Below are positions 1 to 8,172 of a stretch of DNA of 46,914 nt, in pieces. Position 1 is the first letter of the stretch; each line of letters begins with the position of its first letter. Below the pieces are notes generated by a model. It was given only the letters and a program-made list of their open reading frames with translations. It ran no database searches and had not been told where the DNA came from. The stretch lies in NCBI GenBank assembly GCA_003241845.1, contig QBMN01000008.1:1-46914 (forward strand), given 5' to 3'. The translations under genes and the position numbers were made by a program. The stretch is from Shackletoniella antarctica. Its GTDB lineage: Bacteria > Cyanobacteriota > Cyanobacteriia > Phormidesmidales > Phormidesmidaceae.

Positions 1-69
1 CATCTGGACGGTAGCCATGGTGCCCGAAGAGGGGATTAGTACGGATGCTCTTCATTCCCTGGCGCTGCC

Positions 70-1254
70 ATGTACTCGGCCACCCAAAGAGGCAAAAGTA
101 AAAAAGGCTCGGTTCAGTTCAAAAACACCAAAGGACGGCTGCAAATCGTCTTTTGTTACCCCGTCGAAGTGGATGGGGAGGTACAGCGCAAGCGGTTTTA
201 CATCTCCACGGGTTTTGACGACACGCCTCTGAGCCGCCAGCGAGTAGGCGATACGGTCAGGGCGATTCAGCGAGATATTGACTATGGGGAGGTAGATCTC
301 AGTTTGCAGAAGTACCAGACCGTTGGATCCCTCACCACGGTTTCCCCCATTTCCCCCAATCCGCCCGTAGCTCCTGAGATGGGGCTGGATAAGATTTGGG
401 AGAAGTACGCCCAGTTCAAGAAGCCCCAGATCAGCCCCAGCACCTACGCCAAAGACTTTACCAAACAGAAAAATCACATCAGCCGTTTCCCCAGTCGGTC
501 TCTGGACGAGGCTATTCTGATTCGCGACTACCTGCTGGCGAAGTTGACCCCGGATGCCGCCAAGCGCTGTCTGACCCAGCTCAAAGCCTGCTGTAGTTGG
601 GCAGAGGAGGAAGGCTTAATCGAGGGCAATCCTTTTCTGACAATGAAAATTAAGGCTCCCAAGGGGCTGTCTGAAGATGAGGACGTGAACCCCTTTACCA
701 AGGAGGAGCGAGACAGGATTATTGCGGGGTTTGAGGGCGATCGCTACTACAGCCACTACACCTCCTACGTTCGCTTCCTCTTTGCCGCTGGAGCCCGCCC
801 TTCCGAAGTCATTGCCCTCCAGTGGAAGCACGTTACCCAATCGGTCATCAAGTTCAGGCAGTCGGTGGTGGTCTCTGAGAATGGCTTGACCTTGAAAGAG
901 GGGCTGAAGACTCAGGGGAAGCGCAACTTTCCTATCACTCCAGAAGTCAAGGCCATTCTTGATGCCATCACACCGGAGAAGGACGATAGCGATACCTTTT
1001 TATTTCCCAGTCCGAAGGGCAAATTTATCGATCAGCACAACTTTTCTACCCGCGCCTGGCGAGCCGTCCTCAAAGCCTCTGATATTTTTTACCGCAAGAG
1101 CTACCAGTGCAGGCATACCTTCATCAGCCTTTGCGTGGAAGCCCACATCAACAGCACGGCGATCGGTCGGTGGACTGGCACCAGCGCTAAAATGATCGAC
1201 AAGCACTACGGAGCCACCAATTTCACAAACTTGAGGCCTCCTGACCTTACGTGA
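70..1254 (+). CDS. Tyrosine recombinase / phage-type integrase
   Basis: A 394-residue site-specific recombinase that would integrate or excise a mobile element by cutting and rejoining DNA through a tyrosine. The N-terminal ~80 residues look like an arm-binding domain, 105-185 like the SAM-like core-binding domain, and 205-385 is the catalytic domain. Visible catalytic residues are Arg243 (in AAGARPSEV), a likely lysine near 280, Arg348 and His349 in YQCRHTFIS, Trp368 and the nucleophile Tyr380 in DKHYG. The first His of the usual HxxR box is Tyr345, a common variant in phage integrases. An in-frame stop at 37-39 rules out a longer N-terminus. It opens a run of mobile-element genes (HNH, relaxase) and is probably the integrase of that element. 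No tRNA or att site could be identified beside it. Confidence 0.9.
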   Translation: MYSATQRGKSKKGSVQFKNTKGRLQIVFCYPVEVDGEVQRKRFYISTGFDDTPLSRQRVGDTVRAIQRDIDYGEVDLSLQKYQTVGSLTTVSPISPNPPVAPEMGLDKIWEKYAQFKKPQISPSTYAKDFTKQKNHISRFPSRSLDEAILIRDYLLAKLTPDAAKRCLTQLKACCSWAEEEGLIEGNPFLTMKIKAPKGLSEDEDVNPFTKEERDRIIAGFEGDRYYSHYTSYVRFLFAAGARPSEVIALQWKHVTQSVIKFRQSVVVSENGLTLKEGLKTQGKRNFPITPEVKAILDAITPEKDDSDTFLFPSPKGKFIDQHNFSTRAWRAVLKASDIFYRKSYQCRHTFISLCVEAHINSTAIGRWTGTSAKMIDKHYGATNFTNLRPPDLT

Positions 1255-1336
1255 TGTGCTCCCGTAGCCAGCTCTAGCTAAAATTGGGATCTTCCGTTTG
1301 GATCCAAACCCAAGCGTCTCATAGTTCAGCGCACCT

Positions 1337-1741
1337 ATGACAGCTACCGTCACCCTTGATATCCCAGAGCACATTCACCAGCGACTGGTGAATACCGCCG
1401 AGGCAACTCAGCGCCCTCTCAATGAAATTATTCTCAGGGCACTGCAAATCGGTAGCCCACCCCCTTGGGATGATGTGCCGCCAGAGTTTCAATCTGCATT
1501 AGCTGCCCTAGATCGGCTGGCTGATGATGCTCTGTGGAGAGTTGCCCGTAGCGAAAGATCTGAAGCCGAACTAGAGCGGTACGACGAACTGCTGGATCGA
1601 AATCAGAACGACAGTTTGACAGCAGCGGAACGAAGCGAGCTAGCCGCACTCAGGAAAGAGGCAGAGCAATTTATGCTTTGCAAGGCTCAAGCAGCAGTCT
1701 TGCTGCGCTGGCGAGGGCATTCGATTTTGTCAGAAGCTTGA
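1337..1741 (+). CDS. Small helical protein paired with an HNH nuclease gene
   Basis: A 134-residue protein beginning with a ribbon-helix-helix-like stretch (residues 3-35, TVTLDIPEHIHQRLVNTAEA) followed by a long charged helical region. From memory, similar proteins recur in cyanobacteria directly upstream of HNH nuclease genes, where the first may act like an antitoxin or DNA-binding partner; that role is inference. The stop codon overlaps the next gene's start by one base (TGATG), so the two are translationally coupled. The spacing and coupling support a two-gene unit, although the second gene is now broken. Confidence 0.7.
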   Translation: MTATVTLDIPEHIHQRLVNTAEATQRPLNEIILRALQIGSPPPWDDVPPEFQSALAALDRLADDALWRVARSERSEAELERYDELLDRNQNDSLTAAERSELAALRKEAEQFMLCKAQAAVLLRWRGHSILSEA

Positions 1742-2166
1742 TGGCCAGCTATATTCCTGTAGACTTGCGCAATCAGGTTCGAGCGTGCGATCGCAATCGT
1801 TGCTGCTATTGCAAAACCAGCGAGGATCTGAGCGGCATTCGCATGGCTTTTGATCATATTCATCCCCGTTCAAAAGGCGGAGAAACCTGCTTTGAAAATG
1901 TCTGCTTAGCCTGTCGATCCTGCAATGAATTCAAGGGCGACTCGACGACAGGTCAAGATTTACTCACCCAACAGACCGTGCCACTTTTCAACCCCAGGCT
2001 TCAGAATTGGCACCAGCATTTTGCTTAGAGCGATGACGGCAATAAAGTCGAGGGCAGTACCGCGATAGGTCGAGCTACGGTTCTAGCTTTGCGGATGAAC
2101 AATGAAGCCATCCTAGCAGCCAGAAAACGCTGGGTTTCAGTAGGCTGGCACCCTCCTAAGAATTAG
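1741..2166 (+). pseudogene. HNH endonuclease gene interrupted by an amber stop
   Basis: The ORF reads 95 residues from the ATG overlapping the previous stop and ends at TAG 2026-2028. The same frame then stays open for 45 more codons to TAG 2164-2166 and encodes a sensible continuation ending in RWVSVGWHPP, which matches how I remember intact relatives of about 140 residues ending. The stop sits where relatives have Trp (FxWSDDG), so one TGG-to-TAG change explains it. The HNH core is in the 5' part: Cys21/Cys22/Cys24, Asp38-His39-Ile-His41, Asn53, Cys58/Cys61 and Asn62. A truncated but folded nuclease core is still possible, so loss of function is likely but not certain. Confidence 0.85.
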
Positions 2167-2492
2167 GCCTGATACGCTCCTTTAACATTGCAAGGTCACG
2201 GAAGAGAATGTGCAAAATCGTTCTCTTTCGTGACCTTTGACTTTTGTGCTGAAAGTATCCTAAATTCTCCGTGACATTTTGTATTGAAGCTGAGCAAGGG
2301 CTGATACTTCAATTTAGGATCGGGTGTATCAGGATGCTGCGCCCCTCTCGGGGGCTTCGCGGAGAGGCCACACAGTATGCCAAGGTTTTGGCAAAAACTG
2401 GGCAACGGCCCTCCCCTCAGGGTTTCTACCGTTTTTGAAGACGCTATCGCTTTCGCCTCAGGGTGGCGTCGTGTTTTTAACCTCGTTTCTCC
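2167..2492. other. Hairpin-rich spacer before the relaxase, oriT candidate
   Basis: No credible gene in these 326 bases. Three inverted repeats are visible. First, a 17-bp stem with one wobble pair (arms 2192-2208 and 2221-2237, 12-nt loop). Second, a nested pair: ATCCTAAATT at 2257-2266 with its complement at 2311-2320, enclosing ATTGAAG 2283-2289 and CTTCAAT 2307-2313. Third, CCTCTC/GAGAGG at 2344-2367. None is followed by a T-run, so they are not ordinary terminators. MobF relaxases usually nick at an oriT with inverted repeats near their own gene, so this is the best oriT candidate here. Confidence 0.4.
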
Positions 2493-4073
2493 ATGCTTTC
2501 CACGAGCAACCTGTCTGCCGCTCAGGCGGAGACGTATTACACGAAAGAGGATTATTACTCGGCTGAGGAAGCCGCTCACCCGACCAAATGGGTGGGTAAG
2601 GGGGCTACGTCGTTGGGTTTGGCTGGAGTCGTCAATCAGCAAGAGTTCAGCCAGATGCTCTCGGGGCAGACAACCGATGGGCAGGTGTTGACAGGTAAGG
2701 TGGTCGATCCAGAAAAGCGGCGAGCGGCAACCGACTTTACCTTCAGTGCCCCGAAGAGTGTCAGCATTGCGGCCTTGGTACAGCAGGATGCGCGAGTCTT
2801 GGAAGCCCATCATCGGGCAGTGGCCAAGGCGCTAGCGGTTTTGGAAGAGCGCTATGCCCAGACGAGAATTTCAACTGAGGCGGGGCGAACGAAGGTGACG
2901 ACGGGGAATATCGCCACAGCCGTGTTTACCCATTCCACCAGTCGGGAGGCGGAGCCGCAGTTGCACAGTCATTGCGTGGTGATGAATGCGACGCAGCTGG
3001 CGGATGGGCGGTGGTTTAGTTTGAGCAATGAGGGGGCGATCGCACACCAAAAGCTCCTCGGCCAGATTTACCAGAATGAGCTGGCCGTAGCCCTCCAGCA
3101 GCAGGGTTACCGGATTGAAGCCAAGGCCCACGGGCAGTTTGAGCTGGCGGGGTATTCCCCAGAACTGCTGAAGGTATTCTCGACCCGCAGGCAGCAGATC
3201 CTAAAACTGATTGAGGAATGGGAGGCGACAGGATCTGAGAATAACCGAGCCACGCGGGAAACGGCGATGCTGGTATCGCGGAAGCGGAAACCCAAGGAGG
3301 TGGACGAGGGGCTATTGCAGCGAGGGTGGAATGCGCTGATTCAGCTCAAGGGGTTGGAGCTGCCGGAGTTGCCCGAAGGAGTCGCCCATCTACCCGACTT
3401 ATCACCATCGGCGCAATCAGCCATTGATTCAGCGATCCAGCACTGTGGGGAGCGGGAGTCGGTGTTTCGGAGGACGGCGCTGGAGCGGTTTGTATTTGAG
3501 CATGAGCTTGGGGTGCAGGGGTTTGAGGCGATTCAGCAAGCCATTGTAGAGAGCCCCGAACTCATCCGCGTCGCCGAGGGCAAGCTCACCACCCAGACCG
3601 CGCTCAATCTGGAACTCAACACCATTCGTCTAATGCAGCAGGGACGGGGGCAGGTGGCACCGATTGTCCCCAGCGGTACCCAGGTAAAGCGTCTGGAGAG
3701 CCACTCGCTGACCTCGGAACAGCAAAATACGGTGGAGATGGCGGCGACCGCACCGGATGCGGTGATGGCGTGGCAGGGCGTAGCGGGGGCTGGCAAGACC
3801 TATGCCCTGAGTGTTTTGAAAGAACTGACCCAGGAACAGGGGTACGACATTCGAGGATTAGCGCCCAGTGCTGAAGCGGCCCATGTCTTGGGAAAATCGT
3901 TGGGGATTGAGGCTACGACCGTAGCGGACTTATTGGTTTCTGATACCCCTGATCAAGCACCACAACCCAGGCTGTGGATTGTGGATGAGGCGGGACTATT
4001 GAGCATGAAGGATGCCCATGCTCTGTTGCGGCGGGCAGCGGCAGGCAGTTTCCTGAATTCATATCTCTGTTAG
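2493..4073 (+). CDS. Truncated MobF/TrwC-type conjugative relaxase
   Basis: The relaxase nicks plasmid DNA at oriT through an active-site tyrosine and stays bound to the transferred strand. Residues 1-300 form the TrwC relaxase domain: paired tyrosines at 15-16 and 21-22, the conserved DFTFSAPKSVS block, and the metal-binding histidines in EPQLHSHCVVMN. A helicase domain begins near residue 400 with Walker A (GVAGAGKT) and Walker B (LWIVDEAG). The reading frame then breaks about 25 residues later and ends in an unrelated tail. Family members commonly run to 900 residues or more, so most of the helicase is missing. Nicking activity could survive but transfer-linked unwinding should not. No coupling protein or other transfer gene is present. 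Confidence 0.85.
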   Translation: MLSTSNLSAAQAETYYTKEDYYSAEEAAHPTKWVGKGATSLGLAGVVNQQEFSQMLSGQTTDGQVLTGKVVDPEKRRAATDFTFSAPKSVSIAALVQQDARVLEAHHRAVAKALAVLEERYAQTRISTEAGRTKVTTGNIATAVFTHSTSREAEPQLHSHCVVMNATQLADGRWFSLSNEGAIAHQKLLGQIYQNELAVALQQQGYRIEAKAHGQFELAGYSPELLKVFSTRRQQILKLIEEWEATGSENNRATRETAMLVSRKRKPKEVDEGLLQRGWNALIQLKGLELPELPEGVAHLPDLSPSAQSAIDSAIQHCGERESVFRRTALERFVFEHELGVQGFEAIQQAIVESPELIRVAEGKLTTQTALNLELNTIRLMQQGRGQVAPIVPSGTQVKRLESHSLTSEQQNTVEMAATAPDAVMAWQGVAGAGKTYALSVLKELTQEQGYDIRGLAPSAEAAHVLGKSLGIEATTVADLLVSDTPDQAPQPRLWIVDEAGLLSMKDAHALLRRAAAGSFLNSYLC

Positions 4074-4161
4074 ACCAGATTTGGCCTCTTTTTACAATCC
4101 CTGCGACCTGTCTTTACCAGCGGTGATTGAAAAATTGCGAGCAGATTTTATCATGGGGTAA
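4046..4161 (+). pseudogene. 3' remnant of an unknown gene joined to the broken relaxase
   Basis: Downstream of the relaxase break, a coherent peptide of about 38 residues can be read across two frames, beginning QFPEFISLLDQIWPLF and continuing YNPCDLSLPAVIEKLRADF to a TAA at 4159-4161, if one T is restored in the T-run near 4098-4102. The protein-like composition in both frames suggests the tail of a foreign gene brought in when the relaxase was truncated. I do not recognise the family. Confidence 0.35.
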
Positions 4162-4331
4162 ATTCCCCTAGGCACGGAGCCTTTCTAATAATCTCCATAT
4201 CGTAGCGGTATTCTGAAGCAGAGATATGGTGTGGAATTCCCTCTATTCACGCTGAGCCCCACCGGAAAATGGTGTTCGCGAATTGCGATAGTCCAAAACC
4301 ACCGTGCACACCTCCTTAACCATCCTGACCT

Positions 4332-6203
4332 ATGGCAACCGCTAACCCACTCCCCCTCAGAACCGTCACAGAAGGCTTGAACGTCCGGACAGTGGACGAT
4401 CTCAAAAAGATGCTCCAGCTACTGTCAATTCAAGCGAGACCGACCCGTAAAGCGGAACTCGTTGACACCATAGCGGGCTACCTGTTGGGTTCAGGCCTGA
4501 AAAGCCTGTGGCAAGATCTGGATCAGCTACAGCAGGCGGCTGTGGCCGAAGCGGTTTATCTGACGGGGGGCTGCCACCAGGGTGAGCAGTTCCGGGCCAA
4601 ATATGGGGCATTGCCCGAATGGCGCGATCGCAGTTCTATGTATAGCTACAAGCAACCGGCGGCTAAGCTTGACCTGTTTTTCTACCCCACCGGCACCTAT
4701 ACCGCCCCAAATCTGTTGCCCGAGGATCTGCGTCTCAAGCTCAAAGCCTTTGTTCCTGAGCCCAGGGCACTCACCTTGCCCAGCGCCGAACAACCGCCCC
4801 AGACCTTTCGGGTCGAGCATCGGTACTTCGACTACCAAGAGCGTCAGTCTGTAGCGACGGCGGAAGATGTGGCGGTGGTGTGCTGCCCCACGGAGCAAGT
4901 AGCCCAGCAAGATTTGCTGGCGGTGCTGCGGCTGATTCACCTGGGTAAAGTCAGCGTCAGCGACAAAACTCTAATGCCCAGTAAGGCCACGCTGAACACC
5001 ATTGCCCCCCTCCTGCAGGGCGGCGACTACTACAGCGAAGCCGATGAACCCGACAACAACTACCATGACCCCATTGGCACCATTAAACCCTTTGCCTGGG
5101 TAATGCTGGTGCAGGGGGGCGGACTGGCCAGCCTCGATGGCAAGAAGCTGCAACTGACAAAGGCTGGCCAAAAAGCGATGGGGGCCGCCCCGGCAAAAAC
5201 CATCCAAACGATCTGGAAGAAGTGGCTCAAAACCACCTTTTTAGATGAGTTGCGTCGGGTGGAGTCGATCAAAGGCCAAACCGGTAAAGCCAAGCGCAGC
5301 TTGACGGCGGTCAGCGGTCGGCGGGCTCAGATTGTGGAGGCTCTGGGGCAATGCCCGGTCGGGGAATGGGTGACCTATGACGACCTCAAGCGTCACATGA
5401 TTGCCAGTGGCCAGACCTTCGAGGTCAGCCGTAATCCTGAGAATCTTTACATTAGCGAGCCTGGCTATGGTTACCTGTATGAGGCCGGGGGCTCCTGGAA
5501 TATTCTGCAAGATGCCTATATGAAGTGTTTTTTGTTTGAATATGCCGCCACCCTGGGGCTATTGGATGTGGCTTACATCACGCCCTACGATGCCCCCCGA
5601 GGCGACTTCGATAGCTTCTGGGGTGCCGATGACCTCTCGTTTTTGAGTCGCTACGATGGCTTGCTGGCGTTCCAACTAAACCCCCTGGGAGCCTTTTGTA
5701 TGGGGCTATCCGACACCTACACCGCTGCTCCCATCACCACTGAAAGCACGCTGCGGGTGTTGCCCAACCTCGACATTGTGATGGCCGGAGCCCCACTGAA
5801 CCTGGCAGACCATTTGATGATGGATACGTTTACTCGGAAAACCGCTGATGCGGTCTGGAAGCTAGACCGGGAAGTGGCCCTCAAGGCGGCTGAGGCGGGG
5901 CATTCGCTGCAAGAGTTTTACGACTTTTTAACCCAGGCCAGTGCGGAGGCCCTGCCCCAGACCGTCGAGCAGTTTTTTGCCGACTGTCGCAGCCGTTCGC
6001 AGAGTCTGCAAGACCAGGGCATGGCCCGACTGATTGAGTGCGCTGACGCGACTTTGGCGGCGCTGATTGCCCATGACTCGCGTACAAAAAAGTATTGCCA
6101 GCTGGCGGGGGAGCGGCATTTGGTGGTGTTGTTAGATGACGAGACTCGGTTTCGCAATGGGTTGCGCAAACTGGGGTATAGTTTGCCGATGAGTAAGGGT
6201 TAA
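4332..6203 (+). CDS. Helicase-associated (XPB-partner-like) SAP-domain protein
   Basis: A 623-residue protein. Residues 15-50 resemble a SAP DNA-binding helix pair (TVDDLKKML...RKAELVDTI). Residues 330-400 look like a winged-helix region, and the last ~150 residues (RVLPNLDIVM, the helix containing ALKAAEAGHSLQEFYDFL, then LPQTVEQFF) match the helicase-associated domain often annotated as XPB/Ssl2 N-terminal-like (Helicase_C_3). In bacteria such proteins are often encoded beside an XPB-type DNA repair helicase, but no intact helicase is found here. Two 5' stubs of an XPB-like helicase gene do occur downstream (8173 and 10799), which supports a lost partnership. A role in DNA repair or element maintenance is inference. 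Confidence 0.65.
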   Translation: MATANPLPLRTVTEGLNVRTVDDLKKMLQLLSIQARPTRKAELVDTIAGYLLGSGLKSLWQDLDQLQQAAVAEAVYLTGGCHQGEQFRAKYGALPEWRDRSSMYSYKQPAAKLDLFFYPTGTYTAPNLLPEDLRLKLKAFVPEPRALTLPSAEQPPQTFRVEHRYFDYQERQSVATAEDVAVVCCPTEQVAQQDLLAVLRLIHLGKVSVSDKTLMPSKATLNTIAPLLQGGDYYSEADEPDNNYHDPIGTIKPFAWVMLVQGGGLASLDGKKLQLTKAGQKAMGAAPAKTIQTIWKKWLKTTFLDELRRVESIKGQTGKAKRSLTAVSGRRAQIVEALGQCPVGEWVTYDDLKRHMIASGQTFEVSRNPENLYISEPGYGYLYEAGGSWNILQDAYMKCFLFEYAATLGLLDVAYITPYDAPRGDFDSFWGADDLSFLSRYDGLLAFQLNPLGAFCMGLSDTYTAAPITTESTLRVLPNLDIVMAGAPLNLADHLMMDTFTRKTADAVWKLDREVALKAAEAGHSLQEFYDFLTQASAEALPQTVEQFFADCRSRSQSLQDQGMARLIECADATLAALIAHDSRTKKYCQLAGERHLVVLLDDETRFRNGLRKLGYSLPMSKG

Positions 6204-6308
6204 GGATGGTGCGGTGCATAGTGATTTAGTCCTATCGACTCTCTCAACTATTCCAACAACTGCTTCGGCCTTGGCCGGGTAGGCGGCTCAGTTGGCAGGG
6301 GTGAACTT

Positions 6309-6324
6309 TGTAGCAAAAACTACA
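6309..6324. promoter_or_regulatory. NtcA-type palindrome TGTA-N8-TACA
   Basis: A perfect match to the NtcA nitrogen-regulator consensus. It lies about 430 bp before the next gene and 35 bp before the 40-bp repeat array. No well-placed -10 box about 22 bp downstream was found, so binding is only a possibility. Confidence 0.3.
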
Positions 6325-6358
6325 TTATGGTCTATGGGTACTAAACCCGAAAAGATGT

Positions 6359-6490
6359 GGAAAGTTTCTGGCGACCCATCCAGATTTGGATAATATACGG
6401 AAAGTTTCTCGCGATCTGGCGGATTGAGGTAGATATGCAGAAAGCTTCTCGCTATCCACCCTATCAGAGTTAATATGAGGAAATTAACTC
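6359..6490. repeat. Direct-repeat array with exact 40-bp period
   Basis: Units start at 6359, 6399 and 6439, each opening with GGAAAGTTTCTCGCGA or a close variant, then about 20 divergent bases and an ATAT motif at unit position 34-37. A fourth, partial unit starts at 6479 (GGAAATTAACTC). The core contains GAAA-N-TTTC, a small palindrome. Forty base pairs is close to four helical turns, so every core faces the same side of the DNA. This suits iterons or a cooperative operator. Confidence 0.7.
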
Positions 6491-6753
6491 TCTAATAAGA
6501 TTGTTAGCTAGCCTTGTCCCTGAGAGTGCATAGGGTCTAGGCGTGGACATACTAGAGTTTTCTATTCTACGATTTTTTTAAGTAGGGATAAATGATCAAG
6601 TTTTCATCCGGATGGCTGAATTCACCTATGAAAATTTAGCTTGACAAACCAAGTTATGGCCTGAAAGTTAGTCATAGTTTGATGCCAGATTTAACGAATC
6701 GTGTTTCATAGATTTCCTGCTAACTTGATTTATTTCTACAGGATAATTTACTT

Positions 6754-7329
6754 ATGATTTCAGGCATTGATATGTCAGTCCCGATGATCGCAGGACTCCT
6801 AGATTCAATTATTGAGGAGATGGGAGCTAAGGATAGGCGTGAGCATGAGCGCCGGATGAAGGATCTTCAGATCATTGAGAATTCCAACTTGAAGGATGAG
6901 TATGTAAAGCAATTACTTCTTGATCGAATATTGTATCCAGTTGAGAGAGCGCAACATGATATTCAAAATGCTGCTAAGCATGCTCAGTGGCTGTCTGAAA
7001 TAGTTCTTTTTCACTATAAGGATCACGGTCTAACTCAGGAGCAAGCTTATGAGCTTTCAAAGCAAATCAAGCTGCTTGCGATCCAAATCACCCATGCAGA
7101 TTCACTACATGATCTCAAGTTCGTCTATGCAGTAATTACGATGTTCAACAACAAGGTTTCGGTTTTCAAGCATTCTAAGAGAGAATACTCTATCCATTAC
7201 AACATCAGGGATCACATTCTGAATAAACTAAATAGCTGTATTGCTACCGGCAATAATTTCAAGGTCAGAGAAGAACTGATGAAAATGATGACCGGCCAAG
7301 GCTTGCCTGCTTTAGAACCCCAAAAATAA
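6754..7329 (+). CDS. Hypothetical helical protein
   Basis: A 191-residue protein I do not recognise. It is mostly alpha-helical by composition, with a strongly charged stretch at residues 20-50 (KDRREHERRMKDLQ) that could form a coiled coil, and no signal peptide or membrane segment. Codon use and base composition are AT-rich, unlike the host genes to the right. It precedes the J-domain gene by 81 bp on the same strand. A shared operon is possible but not shown. The 40-bp repeat array lies about 270 bp upstream and may control it. Confidence 0.6.
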   Translation: MISGIDMSVPMIAGLLDSIIEEMGAKDRREHERRMKDLQIIENSNLKDEYVKQLLLDRILYPVERAQHDIQNAAKHAQWLSEIVLFHYKDHGLTQEQAYELSKQIKLLAIQITHADSLHDLKFVYAVITMFNNKVSVFKHSKREYSIHYNIRDHILNKLNSCIATGNNFKVREELMKMMTGQGLPALEPQK

Positions 7330-7410
7330 TATTTTTTGTATTTAGCAAGTGCAGGATAGATTAGCGTCGCACAATTCAGGTATTCCGTGTTTTGAGAAGC
7401 TAAAACAAAT

Positions 7411-7953
7411 ATGAATAATCTAGATCTTCATAAACATTTTGCAGTTCTTGAGCTTAAGCCAGGTGCTTCCTTAGAACAAATTAAAGCTTCGTATAAAGAA
7501 TTAGTTCAAATTTGGCACCCAGATCGGTTTCAAAATAATCCCCAATTACAGCAACGCGCACATCTAAAGCTACAGCAAATCAATAATTCCTATGATTTTA
7601 TCAGGGAGAACTACGATCCCGATGATATAAGCGAAGATTCAGAAATTGACCCATCTAAAATATCTGATCTCAACGAATTACGTGATGCATTGCTAAGATG
7701 CAAGTTCTGTAGCCCTGTTCCCTTATTATTAAAAATAGATTTTAAGAAAGCTGGTTTAGTTAGTAAATTAAGAGATGGACATTATGTTTATCATTTAAGC
7801 CATTCGCTGGGAGGACAGCACCTATATATAACCTCTTTCCCAAAGTCAGAAAATTTTGAGTCAAGCTACAACTCAGTTGTTTTGTCATATTTTGGTGCAT
7901 TTCTTGGGAGAGGTGAAATTTTGGATATTGTTCGCCAGTTACGTGGATGCTGA
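7411..7953 (+). CDS. J-domain (DnaJ-like) protein, apparent cassette gene
   Basis: A 180-residue protein. Residues 5-68 form a J domain with the diagnostic HPD at 36-38 (LVQIWHPDRF), so it should stimulate the ATPase of a DnaK/Hsp70 partner. The C-terminal ~100 residues have no Gly/Phe-rich or zinc-finger region and match nothing I know, so this is a specialised J protein and not a housekeeping DnaJ. The gene is AT-rich. An attC-like site begins 40 bp after its stop, which is the layout of an integron gene cassette. The start is the ATG at 7411; no strong ribosome site is visible. Confidence 0.8.
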   Translation: MNNLDLHKHFAVLELKPGASLEQIKASYKELVQIWHPDRFQNNPQLQQRAHLKLQQINNSYDFIRENYDPDDISEDSEIDPSKISDLNELRDALLRCKFCSPVPLLLKIDFKKAGLVSKLRDGHYVYHLSHSLGGQHLYITSFPKSENFESSYNSVVLSYFGAFLGRGEILDIVRQLRGC

Positions 7954-7992
7954 TTTCTTATCTCTGTAGGAGTTTATCAGTGATATTCTGCT

Positions 7993-8079
7993 GTCTAACA
8001 ACCCCGCTGCACCAGAACGAATTGAGATTACTGGTGAGAAGCAAAAGTGATCTGCGTCCGGTTAGCGGAAACGTTAGGC
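7993..8079 (+). other. attC-like (59-base-element) recombination site
   Basis: An 87-bp imperfect inverted repeat. It opens with GTCTAAC (7993-7999, fitting RYYYAAC) and closes with GTTAGGC (8073-8079, fitting GTTRRRY). Inside these, after mismatched spacers, CCGCT pairs with AGCGG as an L-box pair, then ACC/GGT with extra unpaired bases on one side. Order, spacing and asymmetry follow integron attC sites. No integron integrase is in the window, so this would be an isolated cassette site. Confidence 0.55.
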
Positions 8080-8172
8080 GTCACCGAAAAACTATGCCCA
8101 GTATCAAGTGCACAGCGAAACTTGCTAGACGAGCCGGTCTAAGCCTTTCCCCTCCAAGCAAAGATACGTCTG

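Larger units (their letters stand above)
6204..6753. other. AT-rich 550-bp regulatory spacer
   Basis: No gene is visible. It contains a perfect TGTA-N8-TACA palindrome (6309-6324), three and a half repeats with a 40-bp period (6359-6480s) and a long AT-rich stretch up to the next start codon. The base composition falls sharply compared with the flanking 57-60% GC genes, consistent with an acquired block that begins here. Confidence 0.6.

Noticed and set aside
1-69. tRNA end or att site before the integrase
   Set aside because: No T-arm, anticodon arm or CCA-like 3' end could be fitted, and no matching direct repeat was found later in the window.
2196-2813. 205-residue minus-strand ORF
   Set aside because: It is antisense to the relaxase start and to the hairpin region, with the composition of a shadow frame.
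6359-6490. CRISPR array
   Set aside because: The period is constant at 40 bp, but the repeated core is only ~16-18 bp, imperfect, and limited to three and a half units. No cas gene is present.
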